From Sinotaia quadrata (taxonomy: Eukaryota > Mollusca > Gastropoda > Architaenioglossa > Viviparidae): 64,000 nucleotides of DNA. Numbering within the stretch: position 1 is the first letter of the stretch; each line of letters starts with the position of its first letter. The stretch lies in contig CM054182.1 of the NCBI GenBank assembly GCA_028829895.1, positions 56,218,879-56,282,878 on the forward strand, written 5' to 3'. Shown here one piece after another: positions 62,644-64,000 of the stretch. The position numbers and the translations under genes were made by a program. The notes under the pieces are model-generated. The model was not told the DNA's origin, did no database searches, and was given only the letters and a program-made list of their open reading frames with translations.

Positions 62644-63337
62644 GTGATTCAGTTGGATGCAAATTGATTATGGTCAGTGTTCTCTCCTGAATAAAAAACA
62701 TTCATTGTTTCCTCTGGGTTACAGTCAAGCCGTCTTGTTCACTAATGGAACACGCTCAGGACAAGTTCGTCGTAGACGTAAAAGAGCAATGTTTACAAAA
62801 CAGCACAATACACTCAGTAATTTTCTCCTGATATTGAATTGGCATCGCTTTGAATCCATATTTTAAAAAAATGAGTCATCAGTATTCTGAAGATTAAGAG
62901 AGAAAAGAGAAATATAGGTCTAACAATTCCCATTATTTCTTTTGATATTTTGTCCATTGAGTTCGCTCCCTTTTTCGCTGGTAAATGCAAGATTGCCTAT
63001 CAGAGGACATTTTAAAGGAATGTTATTGTTACAATATCAGATTGAATTATGTCAAAGTCATAAATCTTTTTCTAATGATTTTTTAGGAGCTTATGTTTTT
63101 TCTCCTCTATTTTACTTCTCTATTAGAGAAGACTTGTCAAAGAAACTCTATTTGCTTGAAATATTTTATGACTGCAAAATATATTCTTTCTATTCATTCT
63201 CTTTTGTCTCTCTCATTTTCTCCCTCTCTTCTCTGGTTTCTATGGTTTCTTTGCCAACGTTTTCCTTCTTTTTCTCTTTTGTTTATGTTTTTCCTCGTGG
63301 AAACTCGAAATTAAAACCCGAAAATGTCTGGTAGAAT

Positions 63338-63840
63338 ATTGTATGTTTGCATTCTCTGGTCCTGTGATGCGTTGTAAACTTTCAGAATTGTATGTTTGCA
63401 TTCTCTGGTCCTGTGATGCGTTGTAAACTTTCAGAATTGTATGTTTGCATTCTCTGGTCCTGTGATGCGTTGTAAACTTTCAGAATTGTATGTTTGCATT
63501 CTCTGGTCCTGTGATGCGTTGTAAACTTTCAGAATTGTATGTTTGCATTCTCTGGTCCTGTGATGCGTTGTAAACTTTCAGAATTGTATGTTTGCATTCT
63601 CTGGTCCTGTGATGCGTTGTAAACTTTCAGAATTGTATGTTTGCATTCTCTGGTCCTGTGATGCGTTGTAAACTTTCAGAATTGTATGTTTGCATTATCT
63701 GGTCCTGTGATGCGTTGTAAACTTTCAGAATTGTATGTTTGCATTCTCTGGTCCTGTGATGCGTTGTAAACTTTCAGAATTGTGTGTTTGCATTCTCTGG
63801 TCCTGTGGTGCGTTGTAAACTTTCAGAATTGTATGTTTGA
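63338..63840. repeat. 49-bp minisatellite, about 10 copies
   Basis: TTGTATGTTTGCATTCTCTG and GTCCTGTGATGCGTTGTAAA then CTTTCAGAA repeat almost exactly. One copy has ATCT for CTCT, and the last full copy has GTGTG and GTGGTG variants. Confidence 0.97.
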
Positions 63841-64000
63841 TTGCGCATAGAGCCAGCTGTGTTCACAAGCCTTTCTCGTGTGGATTTTATCTGTAGCGAC
63901 GACTCAGTCCTTTGCTACACGACGGGGCGGAGAAGCTGGCTTCTCGTATTGATGTTGGAATTGCGAAATCTTGCCTTCATTTCGGTCTTGAAGCAACAAA

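Noticed and set aside
62657..62866. A basic RRRRKRAMFTKQH stretch suggesting the start of a homeodomain
   Set aside because: The following residues do not fit a homeodomain helix pattern, and another frame is also open there. It is likely chance.

Overview
The window looks like an AT-rich stretch of animal nuclear DNA. It has very sparse coding, intron-style splice signals, many long di-, tri- and tetranucleotide tracts and an exceptional number of minisatellite arrays. There are no bacterial-type operons. The one clear gene encodes an animal inward-rectifier potassium channel (Kir). Together with the repeat style, this suggests an invertebrate, perhaps a mollusc. That assignment is inference, because no species marker was identified.

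Layout. 1-35 kb: intergenic or intronic DNA with no gene I can support. It holds about 17 tandem arrays with units of about 31-110 bp, local duplications, a 1-kb CT-rich block (12.36-13.33 kb) and long CA/GT/GA tracts. 35.00-36.70 kb (+): a single exon with the whole Kir reading frame (476 codons). It is bounded by a plausible splice acceptor upstream and a consensus donor just after the stop codon, with three short upstream ORFs in the leader. 36.7-51.4 kb: more minisatellites, with units of 25-62 bp. 51.4-58.6 kb: four copies of an interspersed repeat of about 330 bp in both orientations. One copy abuts a decayed LINE-like coding remnant (55.26-55.83 kb, -). 58.67-59.44 kb: a complete but internally deleted hAT transposon with recognisable ends, a perfect 8-bp target duplication and the C-terminal part of a transposase on the minus strand. 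60.43-60.60 kb (-): a short candidate terminal coding exon of unknown identity. 63.34-63.84 kb: a 49-bp minisatellite.

Genes working together: only the Kir channel can be read as functional. It should be a plasma-membrane, PIP2-gated K+ channel that sets resting potential. Residues that control rectification in vertebrate Kir2.1 differ here, and its tail carries overlapping PDZ-ligand and acidic-dileucine motifs. Everything else is mobile-element debris, tandem repeat, or DNA in which I see nothing. Most other open frames are by-products of tandem repeats whose period is a multiple of three, or of low-complexity tracts.
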